Positions 17,521-26,965 of a DNA stretch of 64,000 bases are shown in pieces. The stretch is from Mesonia maritima (lineage in GTDB: Bacteria; Bacteroidota; Bacteroidia; Flavobacteriales; Flavobacteriaceae). The DNA lies in assembly GCF_042433895.1 (NCBI RefSeq), contig NZ_JBHLUA010000015.1, forward strand, positions 1 to 64,000. The letters run 5' to 3'. The first letter of the stretch is position 1; every line of letters starts with the position of its first letter. Made by a program: the position numbers and the translations under genes. The notes under the pieces are model-generated. The model did not search any database and had not been told where the DNA came from. It worked only from the letters and a program-made list of their open reading frames with translations.

Positions 17521-18016
17521 AAGAAATAAGAAATACAAACTAACACCCCACTAAGGTAACCTCTACTACACAGGCCTTAAATTTTATGTTCGAGTAAAGG
17601 TAGCAACTCAATATCTCAAAACATAGAACAAATCTGCTTGAGGAATACCCGTATGAATTTGGATATGATGATATCATTCAAGACCTAATGACCGACAAAA
17701 ACTATTGGAAATCTTATAAGTCCATTCACAACATATATTTTGACAAAATAGACTAGGAAGAATGAATTTTTTAAAAAACACAACTTTAATTTTTATTGTC
17801 TATGGCCATACGTTACAATCAATATAACGTTACTGAAAAAATACTCTACTTTTATATTGGATTGCTCTCTGACAGATTTGCAAAGATGGAAGTTCTTGTA
17901 AGGGAAACGCCTGGGGGTTTCATATCCCAAAAAGGAGTGAAACCGTTTTCCTGTTGTACCATATTTCGATACAGCTATCAGTTGATTATTTTAATAATAT
18001 GAAATTAAACTCATAT
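17521..18016. other. degenerate stretch with coding remnant
   Basis: No intact gene. At about 17622-17756 on the + strand, a 44-codon open piece ends with EFGYDDIIQDLMTDKNYWKS and a further 15 residues, which reads like the true C-terminus of a lost protein with no start. The ORF at 17796-18002 is not protein-like in composition and I do not call it. Confidence 0.4.
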
Positions 18017-20896
18017 TTATTCTTGAAAATACTCATAATATATTTGGGATAATCTTGAATTGAACTCTTTTCTTAATTCTATTTCTATAGCAATGCTTAT
18101 ATCACTTATATTTTGTAAACTTTTTAAAATATATATGTTATCAGCAGCTAATATCCACTTTGCATCAAAATTGGAATAATTGAATTCTTTAGGATTTAAT
18201 AACCACTTTTCATATTCAGACAGATTAGTTAACTTTTTCAAAACTTTGGAATTTCTGTCAATTTCAATTAAATTTAGAAGAATAATAAAGTGAAAATAAT
18301 AATAATCATTAAAAACGGGTTTCCCATTATAAAACTCACCTTTAAATCCTTTTCTTTTCATTTGGTTTATATAATCAATGTATCTTTCAAAATAATCTTT
18401 TTTTCTATAATCGTAAAAGTTGTTTCTTAACAGGTCTTCATATAGAACAAATTCCATTTTACTTTCAAACAGATATTCGATCTCCTTCATCAAAATTTTG
18501 GAGCACTCTTTATCTAAAATTTTTAATGTAAAGATTACACTTCGCCATTTAGAAACACTTTCCGTATTTGCTACAAGTTTTTTGACAATGTTTTTATTAC
18601 TAATTTTTTTTGAGGGATAGAATTTGTATAAGGCTAGAGACGTTTCCTTAATCAATTGCTCATATTTATTGTTATAGGTTTTATCTTTATTAATTATTAT
18701 CTTCAACAGTTCCACAAATTGATCTTCTGAAAATAAGTATCCCTTATATGATATTAATTGCCCGACTTCTTTTAAATTATACCAAGATAGGTCATCCTCA
18801 ACTTTTAGGAATTTTATAATAATATTTGATAAGGAGGCAAATAATGTTTTTGATAATTCCATTTTTGCTAATAGAGTGAATGAATTCGTTACAAAAGAGG
18901 TATAATCTTCTTTGAAACTCATATCAATTAAATATTCTTCTAAAACTCTATTTTTATATGGTTCAAATGCAATAGCAGGATCTTCAAAATATGACTTTAA
19001 TAAATTAGAGATATGATTAACAATAATTTTATCATCTCCTTCATCTAATTTTAAGACATCAACTTTATTTATTATTTTTTGGAATTCAGGTGGTCTAACA
19101 CTTAAAATGAATTCTATTAAATAAAAAGAAGATAGGGAAGGAATACCTTGATTTTTGGTTAAATAACTTTCAATAAATCCTTTAAAAACCTTTGCTGAGA
19201 GAGCTTTATATTCAGAAAATCTAATGAAAACTATTCTATTATTGTGAAAGTGCATTAGTAATTTAAGATATTGATCACCTAATTCTTGGTAACCCTGTGA
19301 ACCTATAAAGCCTCTATTTTGTCTTTCAAAATATTTTTTTATATCTATAATTCTGTCAACTAATTCATTTACTTTCTTTTTAACTGAAAGGAACAACTTT
19401 TCTTCCTTAACTTTTACTAAATAATTTCTAACTTCATCACTAATATTATATTCTATTTCCTCGTATAACACTCTATTTAAATCTAAATTTCTAATTTCAT
19501 CCTTTATTTGAAAACTATCTTGGAGTTTTTCATCTTCCCACACAAGATTATGTAAATATTTGATATTTAATTTTGCTAAAAAATATTTGACAAATGAACC
19601 TTCCTTCCCTTTAATATTTTCAGAAATTCTTTTATAAATATTAAATGCTTTTTTACTATTATCAGTAGCTACAAGAAAATTTCCATAGGCGTATTCGAAT
19701 GTTTCTTCATTTTCATTATATGTGGCTAGTTTTAATTTTCTAAGAAGATGATCGAAATCAAGACTTCTGAAATTGCAGGAAATACAATCACAATTTTTTA
19801 ATTCTATAATATTAATATTTTTAGTAAAACCGTCTTTTTCTGAAAAAGGAAAGAAATGTTTATGAGAAAATCCAATCGTATTACTTTTTTTAATAATTAT
19901 TCTTTTATAATCTTCTACACAGCTAATCTTCCATATTCCACAATAATTTAAAATTTCCAATGATTTAATGATCTTGGCTTTAAAATCAATAACCCTTCTT
20001 TCTTTCAATTCGTGAATTAACTCATCAGAAAGTTTAACTTTTCCTTCTAATACATCTATATGGTTAAAAAGTTGGAAAACATTATTATTAAGTGTAAGGA
20101 GTTTGCCATTATAATAATGCCAAACGTATTCATTTAAAATATTAAAAGGTTTAATAGATGCTATGTATTCTGGATCTATATAATTCAATCCCTTAAATCT
20201 CGTTAATGATGTATAAATTTCATCGACTATATGTCTGGGGTTTTCATTTTCTTTTAATTCTGATGATTGTATTTTATAGAGTTGATCTGCTTTAGAATTA
20301 GTCTGCTGACTTATAAATCTATCTTTGTGAAAAAGATATAAAAGCTCTTTTAGTTTTTCTTCATTTTCCAACTCTTCTAAATAATAAACTTGATATTTGC
20401 CTTTATATCTTGAGGAGTAAAATCTTATTTCCTTAATATTTGATACAATTACCCATTTACAACTCTCACCCATTGTAAGCGCGTAATCAAAAGCTTGATT
20501 TATGGGAGATCTTGAATCTTTTCTCTTCTGATTATTGTCGAGATGTGTATTAGCATCTTTAATTTCAATTACCGCTCTAACATCATCTTTTATTTTGTCT
20601 TTATAAAAATAGCCTAATGCTCCATCAACTTTTTTCCCATCTGTTTTTGATTTCTTTTCTTCTCTTAAGGTCCAGAATAAAGAATTACCGTAATTAAACC
20701 CTAAAACATCACCGAAAAATTCAGTCAAAAATCTTGACTTAATTTCTTCTTCCTTCAAGCTTTGAAATTTACCAGATTTTAACTCTCGGTTAAGACTACT
20801 TATAGTATTTCTAATAAACTTAATGTTTGGAACATTTGAAAGCCAAAATTCTGATAAATAATGCGATAAAAATGGTTGAGTAAATAAAGGTCTCAT
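18017..20896 (-). CDS. large PD-(D/E)XK nuclease-like protein, defence candidate
   Basis: 959 aa. Residues about 45-175 form a type II/IIG restriction-endonuclease-like N-terminal domain: Asp91 in KKVDGALGY, Glu111 and Lys113 in AVIEIKDAN, Gln134 in SPINQAFDYAL. No methylase domain follows. About residues 360-390 contain a Cys pair (NCDCISCNFRSLDFDHLLRK), and the remaining 550 residues are helical-repeat-like and poor in recognisable motifs. No signal peptide or membrane segment. It stands alone on the minus strand beside mobilisation genes. A nuclease joined to a long sensor-like part without a modification partner resembles single-gene abortive defence proteins; this is inference. Confidence 0.75.
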   Translation of the reverse strand: MRPLFTQPFLSHYLSEFWLSNVPNIKFIRNTISSLNRELKSGKFQSLKEEEIKSRFLTEFFGDVLGFNYGNSLFWTLREEKKSKTDGKKVDGALGYFYKDKIKDDVRAVIEIKDANTHLDNNQKRKDSRSPINQAFDYALTMGESCKWVIVSNIKEIRFYSSRYKGKYQVYYLEELENEEKLKELLYLFHKDRFISQQTNSKADQLYKIQSSELKENENPRHIVDEIYTSLTRFKGLNYIDPEYIASIKPFNILNEYVWHYYNGKLLTLNNNVFQLFNHIDVLEGKVKLSDELIHELKERRVIDFKAKIIKSLEILNYCGIWKISCVEDYKRIIIKKSNTIGFSHKHFFPFSEKDGFTKNINIIELKNCDCISCNFRSLDFDHLLRKLKLATYNENEETFEYAYGNFLVATDNSKKAFNIYKRISENIKGKEGSFVKYFLAKLNIKYLHNLVWEDEKLQDSFQIKDEIRNLDLNRVLYEEIEYNISDEVRNYLVKVKEEKLFLSVKKKVNELVDRIIDIKKYFERQNRGFIGSQGYQELGDQYLKLLMHFHNNRIVFIRFSEYKALSAKVFKGFIESYLTKNQGIPSLSSFYLIEFILSVRPPEFQKIINKVDVLKLDEGDDKIIVNHISNLLKSYFEDPAIAFEPYKNRVLEEYLIDMSFKEDYTSFVTNSFTLLAKMELSKTLFASLSNIIIKFLKVEDDLSWYNLKEVGQLISYKGYLFSEDQFVELLKIIINKDKTYNNKYEQLIKETSLALYKFYPSKKISNKNIVKKLVANTESVSKWRSVIFTLKILDKECSKILMKEIEYLFESKMEFVLYEDLLRNNFYDYRKKDYFERYIDYINQMKRKGFKGEFYNGKPVFNDYYYFHFIILLNLIEIDRNSKVLKKLTNLSEYEKWLLNPKEFNYSNFDAKWILAADNIYILKSLQNISDISIAIEIELRKEFNSRLSQIYYEYFQE

Positions 20897-21157
20897 CTCT
20901 AAGGAATAAAATTAAGTCTTTTATTGTTTTCCTAATATAAAAGATATAAAGATGAAATAATATTCAAATTTTGTAAGCTTTCCATAATTAGACTGTCTGA
21001 TTGTATAAAGTTAAGCAAAATATTATATTTTTTAAACAATTTGGCTTTAAGGAAAGCTTACACAACATCGCGCTGAAAAGCGACATTCACCATAATTCTG
21101 AGAGATAATTGAATAAATGATTATAAGTAAGTAATAAATTTATTCATTATTGTTTAA
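20897..21157. other. intergenic, short hairpin
   Basis: AT-rich spacer between two minus-strand genes. A small hairpin TCGC-GCTGAAAA-GCGA near 21068-21083 could end transcription of the mobilisation operon. Nothing else is visible. Confidence 0.35.
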
Positions 21158-21586
21158 TCACATTTTAATGTTTAACAAAGCTTCTATATTGTTATTCAAT
21201 ATATACCCCAAAAAAATTATTCCCACTATACTAAAAAGCATAATATAAAAAAGATACACAGCTCTTTTATAGGAAAGAGGGTCGAGGGTAATATGCCTTA
21301 TACATTCAATTTCTGTGGGAATTTTATTTAAATAATACTCCACACTACTATTATATTTATTCATTTCTTGGAAGTGATTTTCCACCATTATTCGGTGGGA
21401 TTTTAAAACTTCAACGTGATTCACTAAATCTTGATAAACCTTATGAGAGACTTCTTTCATTTCAGCCGTTAGTTCTCCTATTTCCTTATGATCCTTTAGC
21501 AATTCTTTTTTCTCCTTTTCTTCATGTTGCAAATAATCAATTAGTAAATTTAATTTTTGCTCGATATTTCTTATTTCTTTTTCCAT
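21158..21586 (-). CDS. coiled-coil single-pass membrane protein of mobilisation module
   Basis: 142 aa. Residues 1-85 are charged coiled coil; residues about 113-135 are one membrane helix (VYLFYIMLFSIVGIIFLGYIL). It starts 2 nt after the relaxase stop, so it is in the mobC-relaxase operon. The architecture, including an IPT..CIRHITLD stretch just before the helix, resembles the 183-aa protein at 24955-25506. Proteins like this follow relaxase genes in Bacteroidetes mobilisable elements; the role is unknown, possibly membrane docking of the relaxosome. Confidence 0.7.
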   Translation of the reverse strand: MEKEIRNIEQKLNLLIDYLQHEEKEKKELLKDHKEIGELTAEMKEVSHKVYQDLVNHVEVLKSHRIMVENHFQEMNKYNSSVEYYLNKIPTEIECIRHITLDPLSYKRAVYLFYIMLFSIVGIIFLGYILNNNIEALLNIKM

Positions 21587-21587
21587 A

Positions 21588-22463
21588 CTATAGAGTTTTT
21601 CCTTTACGTTTATTTTTTTTCTTTTTCTTTTTTCGGTTTAGTTCTTCTTGTTCTTCGTGATATTGTGTTTGTTGAGAAGTTAAAAGCTCTTCTGCCGTCC
21701 CGAGAACTGTTTCTGTTAGATCTTTTAAACTTCTTCTGGGCTCAATTAGATAATAAGAGTTTGATATGTTTTGCTGATTTAAACTTAGCCGATCCTTAAT
21801 ACCTTGTAGACTGTATTCTCTCACTATAGCGCTTCCTTTAACTTGTGCTCCATTTGTCTTATTTACAAAAGTGATTCCTCGCCCTGTAAGTACTTTATAA
21901 TTAGATTTCAAAAGCTCGTTTTTAAAACTTTCCAACTCCACGCAGTCCTGTAAAGCTTGCTCAATGATAATTTTCAATTCACTTTTCATTTTATTTTTAT
22001 TTTCCCCTATGATATTTGAAAGTTGTTGCAAACCATATTTTTTTTCCAATTTTCTACAGATTTCCAGAGAATGCATTCCTGTACGAGCTGTTCCCAAAGC
22101 TTTTCCATCTCTCGTAATTCTATTGAGAGCAATATGAATATGTTTATGGTTCTGCGTGTCGGGGTGGCGAATAGCTATCCATTGTTCTGCTTTTCCTTCA
22201 AAAAAACTTTTTATAAAATCACGACAAATCGTATCAAGTTTTTCATTATCAATTTTGTCCTTATTACCGAAAGAAAGGATGATATGAAAGTTTTGTTTTT
22301 TACATCTTGAATTAAAAGATTGCCTTTTTTTAAATTCTTTAGAAATGTATTTAGGGTCAGAAATTGGCAAGACTTCATTGCTATCCATTACTAAATGTTT
22401 CTTAATAGTAAGGTAATTCATTAAGCCAGAAATGCTATGATTGAGTTTCACTTTTGCGATCAT
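21588..22463 (-). CDS. MobA/VirD2-type relaxase
   Basis: About 291 aa if started at the MIAKVKLNHS methionine (22463); an upstream in-frame ATG at 22502 would overlap mobC further. The relaxase domain occupies residues about 1-190, with the metal-binding histidine motif NHKHIHIALNRI and the preceding WIAIRHPDTQ. The likely nicking Tyr is near the N-terminus (MNYLTIKKH). It nicks oriT and pilots single-stranded DNA during mobilisation. The C-terminal 100 residues are variable and end in a Lys-Arg-rich tail. It overlaps the mobC 3' end by about 29 nt. Confidence 0.88.
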   Translation of the reverse strand: MIAKVKLNHSISGLMNYLTIKKHLVMDSNEVLPISDPKYISKEFKKRQSFNSRCKKQNFHIILSFGNKDKIDNEKLDTICRDFIKSFFEGKAEQWIAIRHPDTQNHKHIHIALNRITRDGKALGTARTGMHSLEICRKLEKKYGLQQLSNIIGENKNKMKSELKIIIEQALQDCVELESFKNELLKSNYKVLTGRGITFVNKTNGAQVKGSAIVREYSLQGIKDRLSLNQQNISNSYYLIEPRRSLKDLTETVLGTAEELLTSQQTQYHEEQEELNRKKKKKKNKRKGKTL

Positions 22464-22770
22464 AATACTGATTGATTTTTTGTACGAGCTGTAACAGTTC
22501 ATTAATTATTTCTTGAATTTTGAATTGTTCAGAAAGCTGAAATTTCTTTTTATACTTAATCAGCATCCAAAGGTTTCTTCCAATTATGGAAAGTTCGTTT
22601 TTTAGCTTTTCTGCATGTTCATCAGGCTCCCATTTGATAGGAATGGGTTTGTTTAAAGTAGCTGAAATTACTATCTGTGTGATAGAGGTTTCATACTTTT
22701 TAGCTTTCATCTCAATGGCGGTTTTCTCAATTGCCGTAAGGCGTAATTGTATTCGATGATTTTTTTTCAT
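22435..22770 (-). CDS. mobC: MobC-family relaxosome accessory protein
   Basis: 111 aa. N-terminal ribbon-helix-helix-like part (RIQLRLTAIEKTAIEMKAKK, residues 5-24) and a helical C-terminal part containing NELSIIGRNLWMLIKY, which matches the conserved MobC region with Gly-Asn-Asn/Leu. It binds oriT and helps the relaxase open the DNA. First gene of the mobilisation operon; the oriT candidate lies just upstream. Confidence 0.85.
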   Translation of the reverse strand: MKKNHRIQLRLTAIEKTAIEMKAKKYETSITQIVISATLNKPIPIKWEPDEHAEKLKNELSIIGRNLWMLIKYKKKFQLSEQFKIQEIINELLQLVQKINQYYDRKSETQS

Positions 22771-22797
22771 TTGTATGAGCTTTAGCGAATAATCTTA

Positions 22798-22875
22798 GTT
22801 TTTGTACTCACGTTAGGGAGTGCAAAAACACCACTTGCTGCAACTAAAAGTTGCCCAAGCTTTATAAAAAGCTTG
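22798..22875. other. oriT candidate (three inverted repeats)
   Basis: Directly upstream of mobC lie TTTTTGTACTC ... GAGTGCAAAAA (22798-22827), CAAC-TAAAA-GTTG (22841-22853) and CAAGCTT-TATAAA-AAGCTTG (22857-22876). Inverted repeats next to mobC are the usual place of oriT in MobP-type elements. The nick site cannot be fixed from sequence alone. Confidence 0.55.
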
Positions 22876-23091
22876 TTTATTCCCTTTCGTTTGAATAAAA
22901 ACCAATTTTCGGAGCTAAATTTCTATATCAAAACTTTTAGAAAAGAGGTCTATAAAATTTTAAAAGGGAAAGTTTATCAATGATTATTCAAGAGATTTTA
23001 AAATCGTTATTTTAGGTGCTATCTTCTTCTTTGGAAATTCAGATTAAAAAAGTTTTCTGAATTTGCTTCGGAATAACAAAAGGGAAATAAA

Positions 23092-23382
23092 TCACCTTTT
23101 TGAATCTATCATTTTATCGACATCGTCAGCTTTAAAGTAAACCCGCCCTTCAATTCGAATAGGATGTAAAATTCCTTTTTTCTCCCAGGCGTAAATGGTA
23201 GGTCGACTGGTTTTAAAAATTTTCAAAACTTTTGTCATCGTATAGAGTTTTTCCTTTTCCTCTTTTTGAGTTTTTTCCTCGTTGGATAATTTTTCAAATC
23301 GCATTTGCAATTCTTCATATCGTGTGAGCGGTATAAATTCTTGCATCCCTTTTTCTGTTACTAGCATTAATTTTGGCTTCAT
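23092..23382 (-). CDS. excisionase-like helix-turn-helix protein
   Basis: 96 aa from the internal ATG MKPKLMLVTEKG (23382); the longer frame from 23469 begins with unlikely sequence. The C-terminal half is a MerR/excisionase-type HTH (YTMTKVLKIFKTSRPTIYAW ... GRVYFKADDVDKMID). Proteins of this type sit near the control region of Bacteroidetes mobile elements, where they regulate excision or mobilisation. Confidence 0.8.
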   Translation of the reverse strand: MKPKLMLVTEKGMQEFIPLTRYEELQMRFEKLSNEEKTQKEEKEKLYTMTKVLKIFKTSRPTIYAWEKKGILHPIRIEGRVYFKADDVDKMIDSKR

Positions 23383-23700
23383 AATAAATAATAATTTGTT
23401 GTTAACTGATGTCAAATGTAGGAGCAAGTAATAGGGAATAACAAAGGTTAGGGAATTGTAAATTTCCATTCCCTAACCTTTGGATTTTTAAAATATTCGT
23501 GAGAAAAGCTATAACAAGGCTTCAACAATCTCATTCAGTTTAATTTCAAAAAAATCTTTAATATTTTTTTTGAAATTAATATTTATTTATATGTTTGAAT
23601 AAGATACAATGAATTGATATTCAAATATTAATAATATGTGTATTAAAGTAAAACTTAAACATATTATTAATATAAAATTCTAAATAAAACAGTTATATAA
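23383..23700. other. divergent intergenic region
   Basis: AT-rich DNA between the HTH gene and the + strand genes. It contains near-repeats of AATATTAATAAT and AACATATTATTAATAT (about 23624-23672), possible operator or curved DNA. No gene. Confidence 0.35.
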
Positions 23701-24453
23701 ATGAAAGATTACATCCCTAGAATTCAATTTAAGCCTGACGAAAAACCTAAAATTTTTCATCTCGATTCCATACGGCCAACGGGACCTTTTGGTCCTCAAA
23801 AAATTAAATCTATCCTTTCTTTTATGGGTGCTCAAGAGTTAATTTGGAAAGGTCATATGATAATAGACAGAAGTGAGTTAACTCACTTCGATATCGCTTG
23901 TCTTCATTTCTTCTCCCAAGTATTGAATCATTCTTCAGATTATGAGGAAGTTCTTTTAGAGAGTTTAAAAAATGAAAATAATCCTTTCCCTCAGAGAGGT
24001 AAAAATGGAGCCTATCATGCGGTAGTTGATGAATTACTAATAGAGCCCCTAACGGGAATTAGACGATTTCAATTTGGCAGCTATGTAAGTAGGTATTTAT
24101 CGCACACAATATTTACGAAAATAAATGATAAGGATGTAATTTCATTTTTACAAGAGGGGAAGAATAGAAAAAGAAATTTTACAACGCATTATTTTGAATC
24201 TTATAATAATTGCGAAGAGTATCACTCAGAAATAACGGATGAAGAATCACTTTTTTTAATTGAACTATTTCGAAAAAGATTTAATTACAAATCGACTTAC
24301 TTACAGGAGTTAATGGTGGGTTTAGAATTGCAAGAGAGACCTCATTTATATAGAAAGAATTTAAATCTATATGCTAATGCTACTCAGGCAATTATCAGGA
24401 ATGGAATGACCCAGAAGTTAAATAAAAATCAACATAAAGGACCAAAATTATAA
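23701..24453 (+). CDS. hypothetical protein of mobilisable element
   Basis: 250 aa, soluble, basic. No motif I recognise. N-terminal part rich in Pro and Gly (RPTGPFGPQKIKSI), then mixed helical. It opens a three-gene set with 24453-24950 (1-nt overlap) and 24955-25506, divergent from the mob genes. Its place suggests an element maintenance or replication function, but there is no replication motif to support this. Confidence 0.7.
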   Translation: MKDYIPRIQFKPDEKPKIFHLDSIRPTGPFGPQKIKSILSFMGAQELIWKGHMIIDRSELTHFDIACLHFFSQVLNHSSDYEEVLLESLKNENNPFPQRGKNGAYHAVVDELLIEPLTGIRRFQFGSYVSRYLSHTIFTKINDKDVISFLQEGKNRKRNFTTHYFESYNNCEEYHSEITDEESLFLIELFRKRFNYKSTYLQELMVGLELQERPHLYRKNLNLYANATQAIIRNGMTQKLNKNQHKGPKL

Positions 24454-24950
24454 TGATGAAACCAAAAATCCAACAACAAAAACGATTTGACGAACTGAGA
24501 AAAAAGATGTCACGGTATTTGAAAGATGAATCAGACTTCTATTCTTTTAATGAAATGCTTGAAGCACATGGAGAAGTTATACGAATAGAATATCTAAAAA
24601 AAGTGCTTCCAAAGAAACTACGAGTTTCTGCGCGAAAAGCAATAATCGTTTATTTAGAAAGAAAATTTGGAGAGAATTATCTCCGTTCTGATTTTACATT
24701 AGATGAACTGATACCGAAGGCTAAAGTTCAATATGATATTACTTCCGCAGATAAAAAAAAACTTAAATGCGTTAACCACGTTCACCCTCCATTTCCTTGT
24801 AATTATTTTAAAAATGATCTTAAATCGTTGAATGGTTATCATAAAGCTATCTGTGATATAATGATTCTAAGGATTGAATTAGAACTAGAAAGAAATGTAT
24901 ATAGATCGATTAATACAATAGAAAAAGAAGTTAAACAATATAGAAGTTAA
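24453..24950 (+). CDS. hypothetical protein of mobilisable element
   Basis: 165 aa. Helical, Lys-rich, with HVHPPFPCNYF as its most distinctive stretch. Translationally coupled: its ATG overlaps the stop of the 250-aa gene (TAATG). No signal peptide, no membrane segment and no recognised family. Confidence 0.7.
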   Translation: MMKPKIQQQKRFDELRKKMSRYLKDESDFYSFNEMLEAHGEVIRIEYLKKVLPKKLRVSARKAIIVYLERKFGENYLRSDFTLDELIPKAKVQYDITSADKKKLKCVNHVHPPFPCNYFKNDLKSLNGYHKAICDIMILRIELELERNVYRSINTIEKEVKQYRS

Positions 24951-24954
24951 CAAT

Positions 24955-25506
24955 ATGGATAAATCAATAAACAAGATAGATAAAAATGTAGAGTTGTTAA
25001 TACAACGTTTACATCAAAATGATGCGATTATGCAGGAAGTAAGTGATTCTCTTAAAGGTGTCGACGTCAAGGAATTAAACAATCAACTAAAAAAATACAA
25101 TGAAAATGTTATAAAAGACCAAAATTTTTATAAGGAACTTTTAGAATTACATGAGACGAATTTGGAGAAGCATAAAAAGCTAAAAACTTCTCTTCAAGAA
25201 CATATTGCAAATATACCTGAAATACCAAGTAAGGTACGCTATACTAGAGAAACTATTTTTGATAAGGATTCAAAAAAGAATTTAAAAAATATTTTATACT
25301 CAATATCCATTAGTACAATCATCGTGTTTTATGGGGTTACATTTGTGGAGCAAGCAAGTATAAACGGTAAGTATCAAATAGCTTATCAAAAACTTTATCA
25401 TGATTCTTCTGAGGAAGAGCAAAATGAATTAAAAAATCATTTAGCCGAAGCTGAAAATAAGCATAACTGGTTTGAGAAAGCTCTCATTTATATTGATAAT
25501 TGGTAA
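24955..25506 (+). CDS. coiled-coil single-pass membrane protein
   Basis: 183 aa. Residues 1-85 form a coiled coil; a hydrophobic helix lies at about 111-130 (ILYSISISTIIVFYGVTFV), followed by an acidic tail. It shares layout and the pre-helix IP...VRYTRETIFD stretch with the 142-aa protein downstream of the relaxase, so the two may be distant paralogues. Confidence 0.7.
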   Translation: MDKSINKIDKNVELLIQRLHQNDAIMQEVSDSLKGVDVKELNNQLKKYNENVIKDQNFYKELLELHETNLEKHKKLKTSLQEHIANIPEIPSKVRYTRETIFDKDSKKNLKNILYSISISTIIVFYGVTFVEQASINGKYQIAYQKLYHDSSEEEQNELKNHLAEAENKHNWFEKALIYIDNW

Positions 25507-25585
25507 ATTTTTTATTTTACATAATAACGTTATTTCTTTGTTGTACTATTCAAAAAGTTTTACCTTGATAAAAAATTAGTTTGCT

Positions 25586-26044
25586 ATGTTTACAGATGCA
25601 GAAATAGATTGGTTATACCGAGAATACCTTGACAATTATGAAGAACACGAAGATTATTACCAACTAGAGGAACATACCGGTAAAGATCTTTACCGGTATA
25701 TTATAAGTTATTTAAGTAGCACTCATCCCAAATGGAACACCAACAGTGAACTTGGTCGCTGTGCTGCGAGCGCTGTATTAAACTTACTGGTCAATTTATC
25801 TGAATGTGAAGAAAAATATTCCCAAAGTGAATTGGAACAGGAAATAGAGTATGAATATGAATCAATGAAAACTTTTCATCAAAAGTGTTTTATCGATGAA
25901 TGTCTGGAAAAAATAAGTAGGATTGAAGAAGAAAGCAAGCACGTCCAGGGGCGTGATCCTATTGAAATTAATACCGATCAGTTTATTGAAAAAGCTAAGA
26001 AAAAGGTAATTTACAATTTTAAAGAACCTTTTCTCGCTCTTTAG
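25586..26044 (+). CDS. hypothetical acidic protein
   Basis: 152 aa, Glu- and Tyr-rich, soluble, helical (for example LSECEEKYSQSELEQEIEYE). No recognised domain. Its last codons lie in a 50-bp sequence that is repeated beyond the IS256 remnant at 27101-27149, so a second copy or a recombination event affected this end. Confidence 0.65.
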   Translation: MFTDAEIDWLYREYLDNYEEHEDYYQLEEHTGKDLYRYIISYLSSTHPKWNTNSELGRCAASAVLNLLVNLSECEEKYSQSELEQEIEYEYESMKTFHQKCFIDECLEKISRIEEESKHVQGRDPIEINTDQFIEKAKKKVIYNFKEPFLAL

Positions 26045-26087
26045 AATATTTTCATAGGTTTCCTTACACTAATCAAAAAAGAAATAT
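26036..26087 (+). repeat. direct repeat, left copy, flanking IS256 remnant
   Basis: Begins GCTCTTTAGAATATTTTC and ends ACTAATCAAAAAAGAAATAT. The right copy at 27101-27149 has the same ends with a few changes and one small deletion. Far longer than an IS256 target duplication (8-9 bp). Confidence 0.6.
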
Positions 26088-26147
26088 GGAGGGTGTAATT
26101 TGAAGTCTGTCTGAGAAATTTTATATTAATACTCAAACAGAATTAGA

Positions 26148-26274
26148 ATGACACAGGAAGAATTGAACAAAATTGAAAAAAAGCACTTGAACAACTGACA
26201 GCCCGCAAAATCCTCTTTGAGAAAGATGGTGCATTTGTACCGCTGCTCCAGAATTTTCTGGACAAGGGTTCATT
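26148..26274 (+). pseudogene. IS256 transposase N-terminal fragment
   Basis: Starts at ATG 26148 (MTQEELNKIEKK), with one frameshift in a run of A residues. It carries the conserved family start with a Lys-Asp-Gly-Ala-Phe stretch, and stops where foreign sequence begins. Confidence 0.7.
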
Positions 26275-26416
26275 AAGATTTTTTCTTGGATTCAATAATC
26301 TGATCTATAGTCATTGAACTATTAGAACCGTTCCAGCCTAATTCAATTTCCTTTTGTAAATCTTGGATTACCTTTTCGCGATAAATACTGTGAAGTCTTA
26401 AAATGTCTCTTGCCAT
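26273..26416 (-). CDS. small ORF (47 aa) inside IS256 remnant
   Basis: A 47-aa ORF, MARDILRLHSIYREKVIQDL then a tail with ELGWNGSNSSMTIDQIIESK. The Gly-Trp-x-Gly / I-D-x-I-I-x-x-K layout recalls short antitoxin C-termini, but I cannot place it in a family. It begins exactly where the transposase fragment ends, on the other strand, so it may be the truncated end of an inserted gene. Confidence 0.35.
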   Translation of the reverse strand: MARDILRLHSIYREKVIQDLQKEIELGWNGSNSSMTIDQIIESKKKS

Positions 26417-26813
26417 TACGCTATTGTTTTGATATTCTCCTGAAGCAACTTACTTAGAGATATATTCTTTCTGGTTTTTTTTGAGACTTATATTTATATA
26501 AAATTATCAATATACGATAAATAGAGATAATTTAAAACCCGTTGTACATTTAGAAAAAGTTATGCAAACTACTAAAATGCAGTAAATTGTAGTAACCACA
26601 CTATAATTTTTACGCACAACTTTCAAGCAAATTACGACAAAACACTTAAGGTTTTAAAAGAATTAGATTGTAAAATGAATTATTTAAATCAAATACGTCA
26701 ACCTAAATTGAGCGATTGTAGATTCTCCATTTCTTAGAAATGGGGAATCTACAAAGTTAATATAATTTTTAAGCAACAGCTTGATATCGTTAATAGGTTT
26801 TTCATCTTAAATT

Positions 26814-26965
26814 AGCCCATCAGAACTTATTTATACCACTGCCGCGGAAGGTTTAAACCGACAGGTACGTAAGGTTACCAAGACCAAAGGCGCCTTCACC
26901 AATGATATGGTTCTGCTAAATTAGTTTATCTGGCCACACAGAATATTTAAAAGAAATGAACCGCC
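26814..26965 (+). pseudogene. IS256 transposase C-terminal fragment
   Basis: Contains the conserved EGLNRQVRKVTKTKGAFTND region of IS256-type transposases followed by a decayed LVYLATQNI stretch. No start and no catalytic core remain. Confidence 0.75.

Noticed and set aside
17796..18002. 68-aa ORF
   Set aside because: Mixed composition, no start context, in a degenerate stretch next to remnants; not protein-like.
26273..26416. ParD-type antitoxin
   Set aside because: Resemblance is limited to a few C-terminal positions, the ORF is short, and no toxin gene is adjacent.
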